8,706 bases of DNA from Rhodoferax sp. (GCA_016463455.1 JAEMRG010000044.1:2524-11229), one strand, 5' to 3'. Shown: positions 1 to 6,404, counted from the first letter of the stretch. A program made the numbers and translations. Notes: generated by a model from the sequence alone, not told the origin.

Positions 1-548
1 GAAACCAAGTCGCCGCGCATGGACGGGATGATGCAAAAAGTGCAGCGATGGTTACAGCCTTCGCTGATTTTCAAATACGCATAGTGGCGCGGCGTGAGTT
101 TGATACCGGCAATACCAAAGCCTTGCGGCACCAGATCGACAAAAGGGTCGTGCGGCTTGGGCAGGTTCAGGTGCACTGCATCCATGACTTCTTGGGTGGC
201 ATGCGGCCCGGTAACGGCCAGCACTTTGGGGTGCATCTGACGGACCAAATTATTACCGTCGCCGTCGGCGCGCGCGCCCAGGCAACCAGTGACGATGACG
301 CGTCCGTTGTCGGCCAGGGCTTCGCCAATGGTGTCCAGGCTTTCCTTTACCGCATCGTCAATAAAGCCGCAGGTGTTGACGATGACCAGGTCCGCACCGG
401 CAAAGGTTTTGGAGGTTTGGTAGCCCTCGGCGCTCAGTTGCGTGAGTATGAGTTCGGAGTCGGTTAGTGCTTTGGGGCAGCCCAGGCTGACAAAGCCCAC
501 GGTGGGCGCGCGCGCTGCGCTGGGGCTGACGATGGTTTCAACGGTCAT
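1..548 (-). CDS. rimO: Ribosomal protein S12 methylthiotransferase RimO (N-terminal part, cut by the window edge)
   Basis: Radical-SAM enzyme that adds a methylthio group to the beta carbon of a conserved aspartate in ribosomal protein S12, using two 4Fe-4S clusters in the cytoplasm. I translated the minus strand by hand. From the ATG at 548-546 it is open for 182 codons to the window edge. The N-terminal MTTase domain begins near residue 17 with VGFVSLGCPKALTDSE. Its cluster cysteines are C24, C60 (in NTCGF) and C89 (in TGCLGA). The radical-SAM motif is C165-NHR-C169-TF-C172, followed by IIPSMRG. The SLGCPK start and the IIPSMRG after the motif fit RimO rather than MiaB. The central and C-terminal parts (rest of the SAM barrel, TRAM domain) lie outside the window. 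No Shine-Dalgarno sequence is visible before the ATG. It follows phaR on the same strand with 54 bases between them. Confidence 0.95.
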   Translation of the reverse strand, partial: MTVETIVSPSAARAPTVGFVSLGCPKALTDSELILTQLSAEGYQTSKTFAGADLVIVNTCGFIDDAVKESLDTIGEALADNGRVIVTGCLGARADGDGNNLVRQMHPKVLAVTGPHATQEVMDAVHLNLPKPHDPFVDLVPQGFGIAGIKLTPRHYAYLKISEGCNHRCTFCIIPSMRGDLV

Positions 549-573
549 GAAGTGTGCTGACAAAAATAGAGTA

Positions 574-589
574 GCGCCCGCCCGGGCGC
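574..589 (-). terminator. GC-rich hairpin between phaR and rimO, possible weak terminator
   Basis: On the minus strand, downstream of the phaR stop, a 6-bp stem GCGCCC/GGGCGC closes a 4-base loop and is followed, after TACTC, by TATTTTT (positions 568-562). The T run starts about five bases after the stem, so termination may be partial. The same T-rich stretch is also the immediate leader of rimO, so the hairpin could instead reduce read-through or fold in the rimO leader. Confidence 0.4.
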
Positions 590-602
590 ACAAGGCATGC
601 GC

Positions 603-1052
603 TTAACGCTTGATGCCGAAGGTGCCCAGGAATTGCTCGGTTTGCTTTTGCATTTGTTCCTGCATTTGCTGGAACACATTGCTACCCATGACGCCGGGCA
701 CGATAGGCACGGGCATTTCCATCAGGGTTTGCATATTTTTTTCCATGATGCCACCCATAAATCCCTGCATGGAATGGCCATAAAAGCGGATGATATTGGC
801 CAACACCGGCGCGGTAAACATGGGCGAGCCGCCAGCCTCTTCTTCCAAAATAATTTGCAAGAGGATGCTGCGCGTCAGGTCTTCGGCGGTTTTGGCATCG
901 ACCACCGCAAAGACTTTGTGGTCCATGACCAGTTGTTTGATTTCGGCCAGCGTGATGTAGCTGGAAGTATGGGTGTCGTACAAGCGCCGGTTGGGGTATT
1001 TTTTGATGACGCGCTCGGGCAGGTCCTTGGGGGCTTCTGTGGTTTTAGGCAT
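603..1052 (-). CDS. phaR: Polyhydroxyalkanoate synthesis repressor PhaR
   Basis: DNA-binding regulator that represses phasin (phaP) and its own gene, and is titrated off DNA by nascent polyhydroxyalkanoate granules (established for the family). With the ATG at 1052 it has 149 residues. The N-terminal PHB/PHA-accumulation DNA-binding domain is highly typical: RVIKKYPNRRLYDT (residues 14-27), SSYITL, then VDAKTAEDLTRSILLQII (51-68) and EEE. The second accumulation-regulator segment follows (PMFTAPVLANIIRFYGHSMQ, 78-97), then a glutamine/methionine-rich tail (FQQMQEQMQKQTEQ) probably used for self-association. Homologues I recall are about 180-200 residues, so the linker after residue 105 looks short. 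The frame stays open upstream to a TTG at 1118, which would add 22 residues. I prefer the ATG because the family motif starts soon after it and a TACAAT -10 box lies between the two starts. It sits 99 bases after the arfB stop. PhaR suggests that the organism stores polyhydroxyalkanoate. Confidence 0.92.
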   Translation of the reverse strand: MPKTTEAPKDLPERVIKKYPNRRLYDTHTSSYITLAEIKQLVMDHKVFAVVDAKTAEDLTRSILLQIILEEEAGGSPMFTAPVLANIIRFYGHSMQGFMGGIMEKNMQTLMEMPVPIVPGVMGSNVFQQMQEQMQKQTEQFLGTFGIKR

Positions 1053-1091
1053 GGCGGTCGGGGAGGCGGGGCGTTGGACAATGTAGGGCTC

Positions 1092-1097
1092 ATTGTA
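1092..1097 (-). promoter_or_regulatory. Candidate -10 box for phaR
   Basis: The minus strand reads TACAAT here, five of six bases of the sigma-70 -10 consensus. A start near 1085 would give a leader of about 33 bases to the ATG at 1052. The upstream TTGCGC (1118-1113) is only 15 bases away, which is short, so the -35 element is weak or unusual. A hairpin CAGGG-CTAA-CCCTG (1135-1122) lies just upstream. Confidence 0.35.
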
Positions 1098-1151
1098 AGT
1101 AGCCCCCGCCGGGCGCAAGTACAGGGTTAGCCCTGAGAACAGGGGTCCCGC

Positions 1152-1568
1152 CTAATCCAGCGCCTTGCCGCGTAATTCTTTGATGGCGCTGCGCTGGCTT
1201 TTGTCTTGCAGTCGCCGCTCTTTGGAGGCGCGCGTCGGGCGCGTGGCGCGGCGCGGCTTGGGTGGCAGGGCCACGCTTTGCACCATATCTTGCAAGCGGG
1301 CATAGGCGTCGAGCCGGTTCATATCCTGGGTGCGGTGGCCTTGCGCCTTGATGATCAGCACGCCTTCTGCCGTAATGCGCTTGTCGTGCAGTGCCAATAA
1401 GCGCTCTTTCACATCCTCTGGCAGCGAAGAGGCCGGAATGTCAAAGCGCAAATGGATGGCGCTGGAGACTTTGTTGACGTTTTGCCCGCCAGCCCCCTGG
1501 GCGCGAATGGCGCTGATGTCCACCTCGGCTTCGGCTATGGTGATAAAGGGGCGGGCGGCGTCGGACAT
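1152..1568 (-). CDS. arfB: Peptidyl-tRNA hydrolase ArfB (YaeJ/ICT1-type ribosome rescue factor)
   Basis: Stop-codon-independent release factor that hydrolyses peptidyl-tRNA on ribosomes stalled at the 3' end of non-stop mRNAs. It has 138 residues, the usual length for ArfB (about 140) and far shorter than RF1/RF2. The catalytic domain contains the GGQ motif at residues 27-29 (RAQGAGGQNVNKVSSA), followed by a VKERLLALHDKRIT helix and EGVLIIKAQGHRTQDMN. From about residue 105 there is a strongly basic tail (PPKPRRATRPTRASKERR...) as expected for the C-terminal extension that enters the empty mRNA channel. I chose the ATG at 1568 (MSDAARPFITI). The frame is open to 1697, but that extension is Trp-rich, unlike the family, and lies over the divergent small gene. 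It probably heads the arfB-phaR-rimO direction of transcription. Confidence 0.93.
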   Translation of the reverse strand: MSDAARPFITIAEAEVDISAIRAQGAGGQNVNKVSSAIHLRFDIPASSLPEDVKERLLALHDKRITAEGVLIIKAQGHRTQDMNRLDAYARLQDMVQSVALPPKPRRATRPTRASKERRLQDKSQRSAIKELRGKALD

Positions 1569-1624
1569 AGGGCGGTTACACTGAAAAGGGCTTTCACCAT
1601 CAACTTTGCACAGGAGATCACGCC

Positions 1625-1771
1625 ATGGCCAAAGGTCAACAAAAAACCAATAAAGAGGCCAAAAAGCCCAAGAAGGATACCTCACCCCCCAAAGCACCTA
1701 GCGGTGGCGAACCGGTGCGCGCCACCATCACCACCTCCGTGATACCGCGCGGTAAGATCAAAAACAAATAG
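1625..1771 (+). CDS. Small lysine-rich conserved-type hypothetical protein (48 aa)
   Basis: A 48-codon ORF, ATG to TAG, too short for most automatic cut-offs. It starts MAKGQQKTNKEAKKPKKDT, continues through a Pro/Ser/Gly linker (SPPKAPSGG), and ends EPVRATITTSVIPRGKIKNK. The first third and the last residues are very basic, with no membrane segment, no cysteine and no recognisable domain. Three points support it as real: an AGGAG Shine-Dalgarno site (1612-1616) eight bases before the ATG, codon use like its neighbours, and an intrinsic terminator 20 bases after the stop. I have the impression that similar short lysine-rich proteins occur in Burkholderiales, but the function is unknown. A nucleic-acid or ribosome-associated role fits the charge but is inference. 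It is divergent from arfB, with 56 bases between the two starts. Confidence 0.75.
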   Translation: MAKGQQKTNKEAKKPKKDTSPPKAPSGGEPVRATITTSVIPRGKIKNK

Positions 1772-1791
1772 ACCGCCGGCCCTTTCCGCTT

Positions 1792-1815
1792 AACGCACCG
1801 CAGGGTGCGTTTTTT
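1792..1815 (+). terminator. Intrinsic terminator after the small lysine-rich gene
   Basis: A perfect 8-bp stem AACGCACC/GGTGCGTT closes a GCAG loop, and a run of six T starts inside the stem end (1810-1815). An outer CCGC (1786-1789)/GCGG (1816-1819) pair could lengthen it. It separates the small gene from the pseudouridine synthase, which starts 27 bases later. Confidence 0.88.
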
Positions 1816-1841
1816 GCGGAAGGCCCGGGTGACACTGCCCT

Positions 1842-2588
1842 ATGCAACTCCACGAGGTTTTATACAGCCAGGGTTTTGGCACCCGACGGGTGTGCGCCGG
1901 GCTGATCCAGCAGGGCTATGTTCAGGTGTACGACAGCGCTGAAGGTGGCCTCGCCCGCAATTGCAGCGACGCAGCGGCCCACTTCGAGGCGCAGGGTCTG
2001 CGCTTTCGGGTGCAGGGCGTGGACTGGCCCTATTGCGACAAGGCTTACCTTCTTTTGCACAAACCTGCGGGTACCGAATGCTCGCAAAAACCATCGACTT
2101 ATCCGAGCGTTTACACACTCTTGCCCTCGCCCTTGCGTACGCGGCCCCAAAAAGCCGCGGTCCAGGGCGTGCAAGCGGTAGGGCGGCTGGACCAAGACAC
2201 CACCGGCATGCTCTTGCTCACCGACGACGGCAAGTTCATTCACCGTATGAGTTCGCCGCGCCACCATGTACCCAAGGTCTATGAGGTGACGGTCAAGCAC
2301 CCTTTGGACGACAGCCAGATGGCCCGTTTACTCAGCGGTGTGGTGTTGGACGATGACCCCAAACCGGTACGTGCCGCGGCTTGCGAGGTGGCCGACCCTT
2401 TGCACCTTCGCCTCACCCTGACCGAGGGCAAATACCACCAGGTCAAGCGCATGCTGGCGGCGGTCGGTAATCGGGTGGAAGCTTTGCATCGATCGCAAAT
2501 AGGCGGTTTATCCCTGCCCCCGGATCTGGCGCCGGGGCAGTGGTGCTGGCTTTGGCCGGCGCAACTGGCACTGCTTGCACCAGCCTGA
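1842..2588 (+). CDS. rsuA: 16S rRNA pseudouridine synthase, RsuA family
   Basis: Isomerises a uridine in rRNA to pseudouridine. The RsuA type acts on U516 of 16S rRNA during small-subunit assembly. It has 248 residues. An N-terminal S4 RNA-binding domain (about residues 1-60, QLHEVLYSQGFGTRRVCAGLIQQGYVQV) precedes the catalytic domain. The RsuA/RluF-style motif is HKPAGTECSQKP (73-84). The catalytic loop is GRLDQDTTG (114-122) with the nucleophile Asp117, then LLLTDDGKFIHRMSSP. The KVYEV strand and EGKYHQVKRMLAAVGNRV motif complete the fold. U516 specificity is inferred from family resemblance; RluE/RluF-type sites remain possible. The ATG at 1842 has no good Shine-Dalgarno site (GGAAGG is 18 bases upstream), but the S4 domain begins right at it. 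A GC hairpin without a T run follows the stop (2603-2622). Confidence 0.9.
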   Translation: MQLHEVLYSQGFGTRRVCAGLIQQGYVQVYDSAEGGLARNCSDAAAHFEAQGLRFRVQGVDWPYCDKAYLLLHKPAGTECSQKPSTYPSVYTLLPSPLRTRPQKAAVQGVQAVGRLDQDTTGMLLLTDDGKFIHRMSSPRHHVPKVYEVTVKHPLDDSQMARLLSGVVLDDDPKPVRAAACEVADPLHLRLTLTEGKYHQVKRMLAAVGNRVEALHRSQIGGLSLPPDLAPGQWCWLWPAQLALLAPA

Positions 2589-2602
2589 AGGGCCCGAACC
2601 GT

Positions 2603-2622
2603 GGCGGGTAAATTGCCCCGCC
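2603..2622 (+). other. Hairpin without T tract between rsuA and the beta-propeller gene
   Basis: An inverted repeat GGCGGG/CCCGCC with an 8-base loop lies in the 70-base gap before the propeller start. There is no T run after it on either strand, so it is not a classical terminator. It may attenuate read-through or stabilise an mRNA end. I see no convincing sigma-70 promoter in this gap. Confidence 0.35.
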
Positions 2623-2658
2623 CGTTACACTTGGAAAATACAGATAAATAAGGCTTTT

Positions 2659-3645
2659 GTGAAATCGTTGAACCGTTGGACCCGTATTTTGCCTATGGCC
2701 TGGTTTTTTTGCACTGCGATGGCTAGTGCAAGTGATAAACCCCCACCGATCTTCGTTCTCAACTCAATGGATGCCACTGTCAGCGTGATTGACCCTTCCA
2801 CCTGGAAACAGACGCAAAAGATTCCTACCGGCAAAGAGCCGCACCATTTGTACCTGACGCCGGACGAAAAATCCCTCATCGTGGCCAATGCGGTGGGCGA
2901 TTCTTTGCTATTTTTGGATCCCCGCACCGCCGTCGTGCAGCGCACCGTGAATGGTATTTCGGACCCCTACCACCTGCGTTTTTCTCCAGATATGAAATGG
3001 TTGGTCACGGTGGGCAACCGTCTCAACCATGTGGACGTTTACCACTGGAATGGCAGTGATATGACGCTGGCCAAACGCATTTCGACCGGCAAAACACCGA
3101 GCCATGTATGGATCGACAGCAGCAGCACACTGGCCTATGCCACCATGCAGGAAAGCGACGAATTGGTGGTGATCGACCTGGCCAGCCAAAGCATCAAGTG
3201 GCGCGTGAAAACCGGCTCACTGCCCGCCGACGTGTTTGGCACGCCGGACGACAAAACGCTGTTGATCGGGATAACTGGCGGCAATGGCGTGGCGGTGTAT
3301 GCGCTGAGCAAAGCGGCACCCAAGCTGATCAAAACCATCAAGACCGGAGCCGCCGCCCATGCTTTTCGCAATGTCGGAGACAGACGCCATGTCTTGGTCA
3401 GCAACCGCGTGGCCAATACGATTAGCAAAATCGATTATCAGACCTTGGCCGTGGTCGATACCTACACCGCACCGGGCGGGCCCGATTGCATGGATTTGTC
3501 AGCGGACGGGCGCTACATCTACGTGACCTCCCGCTGGATTAAAAAACTCACGGTGATTGACACCACCACGCGCAAAGTGGTGCAGCAAGTGGCGGTGGGA
3601 CGATCGCCGCATGGTGTATGGACGCTAGACCACGCACCGCGTTGA
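2659..3645 (+). CDS. Exported seven-bladed YVTN/YncE-like beta-propeller protein
   Basis: With the GTG start at 2659 the protein has 328 residues and a clear Sec signal peptide: a basic n-region (KSLNRWTR), a hydrophobic core (ILPMAWFFCTAMASA) and cleavage likely after ASA near residue 24. TAAGG lies five bases upstream of the GTG. The frame is open back to an ATG at 2575, but that overlaps rsuA and would bury the signal peptide. The mature part is seven repeats of about 41-44 residues, starting near 31, 72, 114, 158, 201, 244 and 286. Each has a pattern like 'I.V.N..D.TVSVID..T...Q.I.TG..P..L..SPD.K'. This is the YVTN/YncE-type repeat, close to cytochrome d1-like propellers, but no haem motif is seen. 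Such proteins are periplasmic or surface binding scaffolds with mostly unknown ligands. The last 28 bases overlap the deacetylase ORF, which suggests coupled translation and a shared process. Confidence 0.88.
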   Translation: MKSLNRWTRILPMAWFFCTAMASASDKPPPIFVLNSMDATVSVIDPSTWKQTQKIPTGKEPHHLYLTPDEKSLIVANAVGDSLLFLDPRTAVVQRTVNGISDPYHLRFSPDMKWLVTVGNRLNHVDVYHWNGSDMTLAKRISTGKTPSHVWIDSSSTLAYATMQESDELVVIDLASQSIKWRVKTGSLPADVFGTPDDKTLLIGITGGNGVAVYALSKAAPKLIKTIKTGAAAHAFRNVGDRRHVLVSNRVANTISKIDYQTLAVVDTYTAPGGPDCMDLSADGRYIYVTSRWIKKLTVIDTTTRKVVQQVAVGRSPHGVWTLDHAPR

Positions 3646-4481
3646 TTGCGCCGGCATTGCGCAGCCGTGCCAAGGGCCGGATTGCAGGCTTTCGCCGCAC
3701 CGCCATAGCGGTTCTGGCAACCCTTTTAGCTGGGCTTGCCTGGGGCCAAAGCGATTGCAAAAAACCGGTGTACCTGACCCTGGATACCGGCCACATGGCA
3801 GTAGCCCCTTTTATCGCTGATACCTTGCGCAAACACCAAGTAAAAGTGACATTTTTCGCGGCCCATGAGCGCACCCAAACCGGCGATGGCAGCCTGGGCG
3901 AGCACTGGGCACCTTGGTGGCGTGAGCGCGGCCAGGAGGGCCATAGTTTTGCGTCCCATACCTTTGATCATGTGGTTTGGCGTGCGGACCTCACAGGCGG
4001 CGCGGACGGCGCGCAATTTTTAGTGCAGCCCTCGGCAGGCAGCCAGTCAGGCCGCAAAATGGATTACAGCGCCGCGCAATACTGTGCGCAGCTGAAGGCC
4101 TCGGCCTCGCGCCTGAGCGCGCTCACTGGAGAGCCCACCTTGCCTTTGTTTCGTGCGCCAGGCGGTAAAACCTCGCCCGCCTTGCTGGCCGCTGCGCGCT
4201 CCTGCGGTTTTGCGCATGTGGGCTGGGCCGCTGCCGGTTTTCTGGGCGACGAACTGCCGAGTGAAAAATTCAGCAACCAGGCGCTGCTGGCCAAAGCCCT
4301 GCGCAACATCCGCAGTGGCGACATTCTTATGGCGCATTTGGGCATCTGGTCGCGCAAAGAGGCCTGGGCGCCGGCGGTCTTTGAGCCGCTGATCGTCGGC
4401 CTCAAAGAGCGGGGTTTTTGCTTTGCCACCTTGCGCAGCCACCCCGATTACCTGGCCTGGATTGCGGCCCATCCAAGATAG
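3618..4481 (+). CDS. Exported polysaccharide deacetylase family protein (NodB homology domain)
   Basis: Carbohydrate esterase 4-like protein, expected to remove N- or O-acetyl groups from a cell-envelope polysaccharide in the periplasm. It has 287 residues. An arginine-rich n-region (RSRAKGRIAGFRR) and a hydrophobic core (TAIAVLATLLAGLAWG) give a signal peptide ending near residue 43. NodB motifs: motif 1 is LTLDTGHM with Asp56, but Thr57 stands where most members have the metal-binding Asp; motif 2 is H114-TFD-H118, the canonical H(S/T)xxH; motif 3 is F178-RAPGG; the last motif is MAHL with His240. Metal binding through the two histidines is plausible, but activity is not assured. I recall relatives with TFDTGH, so the Thr may be a subfamily feature. 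The start is uncertain: the ATG at 3618 overlaps the propeller gene by 28 bases, and TTG codons at 3642 (overlapping the propeller TGA) and 3657 are alternatives that keep the signal peptide. The hydroxylase gene follows after 9 bases. Confidence 0.85.
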   Translation: MDARPRTALIAPALRSRAKGRIAGFRRTAIAVLATLLAGLAWGQSDCKKPVYLTLDTGHMAVAPFIADTLRKHQVKVTFFAAHERTQTGDGSLGEHWAPWWRERGQEGHSFASHTFDHVVWRADLTGGADGAQFLVQPSAGSQSGRKMDYSAAQYCAQLKASASRLSALTGEPTLPLFRAPGGKTSPALLAAARSCGFAHVGWAAAGFLGDELPSEKFSNQALLAKALRNIRSGDILMAHLGIWSRKEAWAPAVFEPLIVGLKERGFCFATLRSHPDYLAWIAAHPR

Positions 4482-4490
4482 CAGTTTGAT

Positions 4491-5465
4491 ATGGAACCCT
4501 TGATTGAATTATTTGCCTATTTGCAGGCATGGTTGTTCGAGGCCTGCATCCAGCCTGTGGTGTTTGCTCTGGGTTTTGGCGCTCATCTGGACCTGGCTTT
4601 TGGCGCGACTGAATGGCTGCTGGTCGGCCTGCTGGAAATCGCCGTCCTCATCAGTGTCATCGGCCCTTTGCAGCGCTGGCGCCCGGTCGAGCCGGTGATC
4701 GATGTTGCCACCCTACGTACCGATATTTTGTACACGCTTTTGCACCGCCTGGGTCTGTTTCGCCTGGCCTTGTTTTTCACCGTAGATCCCTTTTTAGACA
4801 GCATCATCGGCACATTACGTGTCGGAGGGCTTACGACTTTTCACCTGGACGATATCTGGCCGGCAGTGACGGGCCATGCACTGGTCAGTTTTGTTTTGTA
4901 CTTGCTGGTGTTTGATTTTTTCGGCTACTGGTATCACCGCGCCCAGCACCAGTTCCATTGGTGGTGGAAGCTACACGCCTTGCACCATGCGCAGCGCCAG
5001 ATGACCATGTGGAGCGACAACCGCAACCATCTGTTGGACGACGTTTTGCATGATGTTTTTTTTGTGTTTTTGGCAGTGCTGATCGGCGTGGCGCCGGGTC
5101 AGTTTGTGGCCTTGGTGGCATTAATGCAGCTGAGCGAAAACTTGCAACATGCCAATTTGCGCGTCTGGTTTGGCCGCTTTGGCGACCGCATATGGGTGAG
5201 CCCACGCTTTCACCGCATGCACCATGCGATCGGCATCGGCCATGAAAGCCAGCCCCCCGCGGCAAATGGCGCGCCGGCGGTTTTAGGCGGCTGTAATTTT
5301 GGCGTATTGTTGCCCTGTTGGGACATGCTTTTTGGCACTGCTGATTTCACCCTGGCCTATCCTGCCACCGGCGTGCGTGACCAGGTGGAGCAGGGCCGTG
5401 ACTATGGCCAGGGCTTCTGGTCGCAACAATGGCGTGGTGTGTTGCGTTTGGTCGGGCGGGCCTGA
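4491..5465 (+). CDS. Sterol desaturase / fatty acid hydroxylase superfamily membrane protein
   Basis: Integral-membrane di-iron oxygenase of 324 residues, expected to hydroxylate or desaturate a lipid using O2 and an electron donor. The three histidine clusters of the superfamily are intact: H149-RAQ-H153, H162-AL-H165-H166 and H241-RM-H244-H245, with an extra E216/H220 (SENLQH) as in many bacterial members. Hydrophobic segments lie around residues 42-60, 88-105, 130-147 and 186-212. The typical ending NFGVLLPCWDMLFGTA (269-284) is present. The substrate cannot be read from sequence. Bacteria of this group rarely make sterols, so a fatty acyl chain, lipid A, hopanoid or carotenoid is more likely (inference). 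The ATG at 4491 lies nine bases after the deacetylase stop with no strong ribosome-binding site, which fits translation coupled to the gene before it. Confidence 0.9.
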   Translation: MEPLIELFAYLQAWLFEACIQPVVFALGFGAHLDLAFGATEWLLVGLLEIAVLISVIGPLQRWRPVEPVIDVATLRTDILYTLLHRLGLFRLALFFTVDPFLDSIIGTLRVGGLTTFHLDDIWPAVTGHALVSFVLYLLVFDFFGYWYHRAQHQFHWWWKLHALHHAQRQMTMWSDNRNHLLDDVLHDVFFVFLAVLIGVAPGQFVALVALMQLSENLQHANLRVWFGRFGDRIWVSPRFHRMHHAIGIGHESQPPAANGAPAVLGGCNFGVLLPCWDMLFGTADFTLAYPATGVRDQVEQGRDYGQGFWSQQWRGVLRLVGRA

Positions 5466-5492
5466 AGTTTCTCGTTGACAATGCGGGAAGTC

Positions 5493-5499
5493 AAGGAGG
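5493..5499 (+). promoter_or_regulatory. Strong Shine-Dalgarno site that fixes the EI24 start
   Basis: AAGGAGG, nearly a perfect anti-16S complement, with five bases to the ATG at 5505. The upstream genes of the cluster have weak sites, so this gene may be translated independently of its neighbours. Confidence 0.8.
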
Positions 5500-5504
5500 C
5501 GTCT

Positions 5505-6398
5505 ATGGTTTTGCTGATTTCTTCCTTTTGGCGGGCGGTCTTGTACTGTCTGCATCCCAAGGTCATCCTCTTGTCGCTGCTGCCTTTGCTTTTGGCAATG
5601 GGCGCGGCCAGTTTGCTGGCTTATTTTTTCTGGCAAAGCGCACAGGAAGCCATGCTTGGCATGCTCGATGCGTCGGTTTTTGTCACCACCTTAGCGGCCT
5701 GGTTGGCGGCAGTGGGGCTGCCCGCACTCAAGGTCATGCTTGCGCCATTGATTCTGATTGTGATGCTGACGCCCTTGGTCGTGGTGTGTACGGTGTTACT
5801 CGTCTCTACGCTGATGACGCCGGGATTGGTGCGTGTGGTGGCCAGTCGCCGCTTTCCTGCACTAGAGCGTCGCCATGGCGCCTCTTTTGTCGCCAGCCTG
5901 GGCTGGGCCCTGATTTCCTGTGCCTTAGCGCTGGTCGCCACCATCGTCACCGCACCGATGTGGATATTGCCGCCACTGGTGTTGCTCATTCCACCGGCGA
6001 TTTGGGCTTGGTTGACCTACCGCGTCATGGCCTTTGATGCACTGGCAGACCATGCCAGCAGCGCCGAGCGGCAAACTATTTTGGCCATCCACAAAAGTGC
6101 GCTGATTACCATGGGCTTTGTAGTCGGATTTCTGGGCGCCACGCCCAGCCTGCTGTGGTCTATGGGGCTGATGGCGATTGCCATGGCGCCGCTGTTATTG
6201 CCTTTGTCTGTGTGGCTGTACACCGTGGTCTTTGTGTTCGCTTCGCTGTGGTTTGTCCACTACTGCCTGGCCGCCTTGGAAGCTTTGCGCGCCGAGCACG
6301 AGGCCGGTATCTTTGTTCCGACGCGGCCATTGACCCAGGTCGATCCACTGCCCTTGCACCCCAACTCCCTGGCATCCGAACTGCCCCCCATTCCGTAA
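5505..6398 (+). CDS. EI24 domain-containing integral membrane protein
   Basis: Predicted inner-membrane protein of 297 residues in the EI24 superfamily, which includes the CysZ sulfate permease and eukaryotic EI24. This one resembles the uncharacterised betaproteobacterial branch (LLISSFWRAVLYCLHPKV... at the start). It has about six or seven hydrophobic segments, near residues 18-43, 56-75, 78-102, 128-148, 150-168, 199-222 and 223-250. A basic loop (RVVASRRFPALERRH) lies between the third and fourth. The C-terminal tail is proline-rich and soluble. The start was chosen at ATG 5505 because AAGGAGG (5493-5499) lies five bases before it, the best ribosome-binding site in the window. The frame is open from TTG 5475 and ATG 5481, but those would place this site inside the gene. 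A transport role is possible by family, but the substrate is unknown. It ends 6 bases before the CinA-type gene. Confidence 0.87.
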   Translation: MVLLISSFWRAVLYCLHPKVILLSLLPLLLAMGAASLLAYFFWQSAQEAMLGMLDASVFVTTLAAWLAAVGLPALKVMLAPLILIVMLTPLVVVCTVLLVSTLMTPGLVRVVASRRFPALERRHGASFVASLGWALISCALALVATIVTAPMWILPPLVLLIPPAIWAWLTYRVMAFDALADHASSAERQTILAIHKSALITMGFVVGFLGATPSLLWSMGLMAIAMAPLLLPLSVWLYTVVFVFASLWFVHYCLAALEALRAEHEAGIFVPTRPLTQVDPLPLHPNSLASELPPIP

Positions 6399-6404
6399 GC
6401 GCAC

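Noticed and set aside
597..1130. Plus-strand ORF of 177 codons opposite phaR
   Set aside because: It is antisense to an unmistakable PhaR domain; the His/Gly-rich translation is typical of a high-GC shadow.
1569..1697. N-terminal extension of arfB to an ATG at 1697
   Set aside because: The added 43 residues are Trp-rich, unlike ArfB, and overlap the divergent small gene and its ribosome-binding site. The 138-residue form matches the family.
2575..2658. Upstream ATG start for the beta-propeller gene
   Set aside because: It overlaps the end of rsuA and places about 28 hydrophilic residues before an otherwise normal signal peptide. GTG 2659 has TAAGG in front.
5475..5504. Earlier TTG/ATG starts for the EI24 protein
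   Set aside because: The AAGGAGG at 5493-5499 would lie inside the gene; it points to ATG 5505, where family similarity begins.
5429..6037. Long plus-strand ORF (202 codons) in another frame across the hydroxylase end and the EI24 gene
   Set aside because: It is a shadow of two recognised genes, with no motif and no ribosome-binding site.
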